Shown here in pieces: positions 20,187 through 21,073 of a stretch of 21,073 bases of DNA. Origin of the DNA: a virus; the IMG/VR virus record IMGVR_UViG_3300036864_000123, positions 1-21,073 of that record; one strand, written 5' to 3'. Within the stretch, counting starts at the first letter, position 1; each line of letters opens with the position of its first letter. The position numbers and the translations under genes were made by a program. The notes under the pieces were generated by a model. That model saw nothing but the letters and a program-made list of their open reading frames with translations, did not search any database and was not told the origin of the DNA.

Positions 20187-20495
20187 ATGACCAGGGCCAT
20201 CGTCTTCGTGCCACCCGTCGCCCACATGTTCATGTACGCCGACCAGTGCTACGAGCACGCCGCCGCGAGGCACTACGACGTTGAAAGCTTCGTCATGGGC
20301 AACTGGCGCCAGGCAGCCGAGATCCTCCAGGCCGGCCTCGCCGACGTCCTGCTGTACGCCCGGGACGAACACCTCGACCCGCACCGCAAGCCCCGCATCG
20401 AACGGGCCACACCGGACCTGCCGACGCTGCAGCCGGACGTGCAGGAGGTGTCCAGGTCGATGCTGCGACGCCGCCGCCCCAACCAGATCGGCTAG
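20187..20495 (+). CDS. Small phage protein, 102 aa, unknown function
   Basis: ATG with AAGGGG about 6 nt upstream. The product has alternating strand-helix segments: 'TRAIVFVPPVAHMFMYADQC', 'HYDVESFVMGNWRQAAEILQ', 'GLADVLLYARDEHLDP', then a basic tail 'RSMLRRRRPNQIG'. The 'ADVLLYARDEHLDP...PRIE' segment recalls the small resolvase-fold proteins found in actinobacterial mobile elements, but no catalytic serine is evident, so I would not call it a recombinase. It stands opposite the integrase and shares its CTAG stop with the minus-strand gene. Regulation of lysogeny is possible. Confidence 0.62.
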   Translation: MTRAIVFVPPVAHMFMYADQCYEHAAARHYDVESFVMGNWRQAAEILQAGLADVLLYARDEHLDPHRKPRIERATPDLPTLQPDVQEVSRSMLRRRRPNQIG

Positions 20496-20647
20496 TCCGG
20501 CGGGTCGCCCTCGCCGCCGAGACGGCGCCACAGCCATCGCTCGAACCGCGGCTTCGCCATGGTGAATATCCAGTGGAGCAGAAGCGACCACAGTGTCACG
20601 GCGGCGACGGCCGCCAGGATCACCAGCACAATTGCTAGATAGTCCAT
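20492..20647 (-). CDS. 51-aa single-helix membrane protein downstream of integrase
   Basis: ATG with GGGAGG 8 nt upstream on the minus strand, 36 nt after the integrase stop. The peptide begins MDYLAIVLVILAAVAAVTLW and continues SLLLHWIFTM, one long membrane helix (about residues 3-28). A basic amphipathic part 'AKPRFERWLWRRLGG' and an acidic end follow. It is clearly protein-like but too short for usual ORF cut-offs. Co-transcription with the integrase suggests expression in the lysogen or on entry. The function is unknown. Confidence 0.62.
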   Translation of the reverse strand: MDYLAIVLVILAAVAAVTLWSLLLHWIFTMAKPRFERWLWRRLGGEGDPPD

Positions 20648-20683
20648 GTTCACAGCCTCCCTCACGCCGCCGCTCTACTGACA

Positions 20684-21073
20684 TCACGCCACCGCCGGCA
20701 GACCGGCCACCGCGGTGCGCTTACGCGTCGTCCTGGTCGCCACGTACCGCTGCGTCGTGGCGACCGACGCGTGACCCAGCAGCTCCTGCACCACCCGCAT
20801 GTCCTCGCCGGACGCCTCGTACGCGGCGGTCCCGAACCAACGCCGCAGCTTGTGCATGCTCAACTCCGGCTGCCCCAGCACCTTCTGCAACTGCCAGTTC
20901 CCCTGATGCGAAACCTGCTGCCGGGTCAGCCCGCCGGCGACCAGATTGACCGGACGACCGCGGACGTCATGGACAGGCTCAAACACCGGAGGCAACTGCA
21001 CCGACTGCCAGATCAACGGATGCGTGGGCACAATCCGGGACTTGCCGCCCTTGCCCAATATCCACAACTCGTC
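20684..21073 (-). CDS. int: Tyrosine integrase, C-terminal catalytic part (5' partial)
   Basis: The frame is open to the right edge, so the N-terminal arm-binding and core-binding parts and the first catalytic Arg lie outside. Visible are the beta-hairpin Lys in 'GKGGKSRIVPTHP', box II in 'MHKLRRWFGTAAYEA' (H-x-x-R), 'VVQELLGHASVATTQRYVA' with the GH and the nucleophile Tyr, and a basic tail 'TRTTRKRTAVAGL'. This is the phage integrase family that joins phage and host att sites. The transcript runs toward the small membrane gene. The attachment site is not identified; candidates are discussed in the findings. Confidence 0.93.
   Translation of the reverse strand, partial: DELWILGKGGKSRIVPTHPLIWQSVQLPPVFEPVHDVRGRPVNLVAGGLTRQQVSHQGNWQLQKVLGQPELSMHKLRRWFGTAAYEASGEDMRVVQELLGHASVATTQRYVATRTTRKRTAVAGLPAVA

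Noticed and set aside
20187-20495. Serine recombinase
   Set aside because: Only a faint resemblance to resolvase-fold segments; no catalytic serine or Arg cluster visible.

Overview
High G+C sequence with strong third-position GC bias, GTG/ATG starts and many 1-4 nt stop/start overlaps. Together with actinobacterial protein families (DUF6093-like connector, DUF4190-like membrane protein, DNRLRE/PKD/GH16 secreted enzyme), this points to a temperate siphophage or prophage of a high-GC actinobacterium, possibly a mycelial soil genus. The genus cannot be fixed from the sequence.

Layout. (1) 1-5398: an unusual block of beta-rich accessory virion-type genes lying before the connector genes. It includes a 590-residue protein with about 17 short tandem repeats and a secreted multidomain glycoside hydrolase (GH16). 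(2) 5445-7825: the conserved head-tail joining and tail tube run: head closure, gp10-like protein, tail terminator, two small unknowns and the major tail protein. It ends in an intrinsic terminator followed by a perfect 15-bp hairpin. (3) 7933-14716: tail assembly. A 24-codon leader ORF leads into the tail assembly chaperone, which carries a -1 slippery heptamer CCCTTTC and a downstream frame. A minus-strand two-helix membrane gene interrupts the module. The tape measure protein (with a C-terminal peptidase-like domain) and the tip/minor tail genes follow. (4) 14732-17650: lysis. Amidase endolysin, small holin, a collagen-like membrane protein, a small HNH protein and a four-helix membrane protein with a strong internal start. 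(5) 17652-21073: the lysogeny/accessory region with genes on both strands. It holds an AlpA/excisionase-like HTH protein, two paralogous 'MSIWSS' proteins, a minus-strand pair of membrane proteins, a 248-bp divergent control region with phased short repeats, a small membrane protein, and the C-terminal catalytic part of a tyrosine integrase that runs off the right end.

The plus-strand genes of regions 1-4 look like one late operon translated with extensive coupling. Minus-strand genes at 9242 and in region 5 look like separately transcribed, lysogen-expressed genes. Three of them have no Shine-Dalgarno sequence but have a -10-like hexamer 6-7 nt before the ATG, as expected for leaderless transcripts. 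The most unusual items are the secreted GH16 enzyme inside the virion gene order, the GAG-repeat protein, the leader ORF and hairpin before the chaperone, the collagen-like lysis-region protein, and the phased repeat arrays near the integrase.
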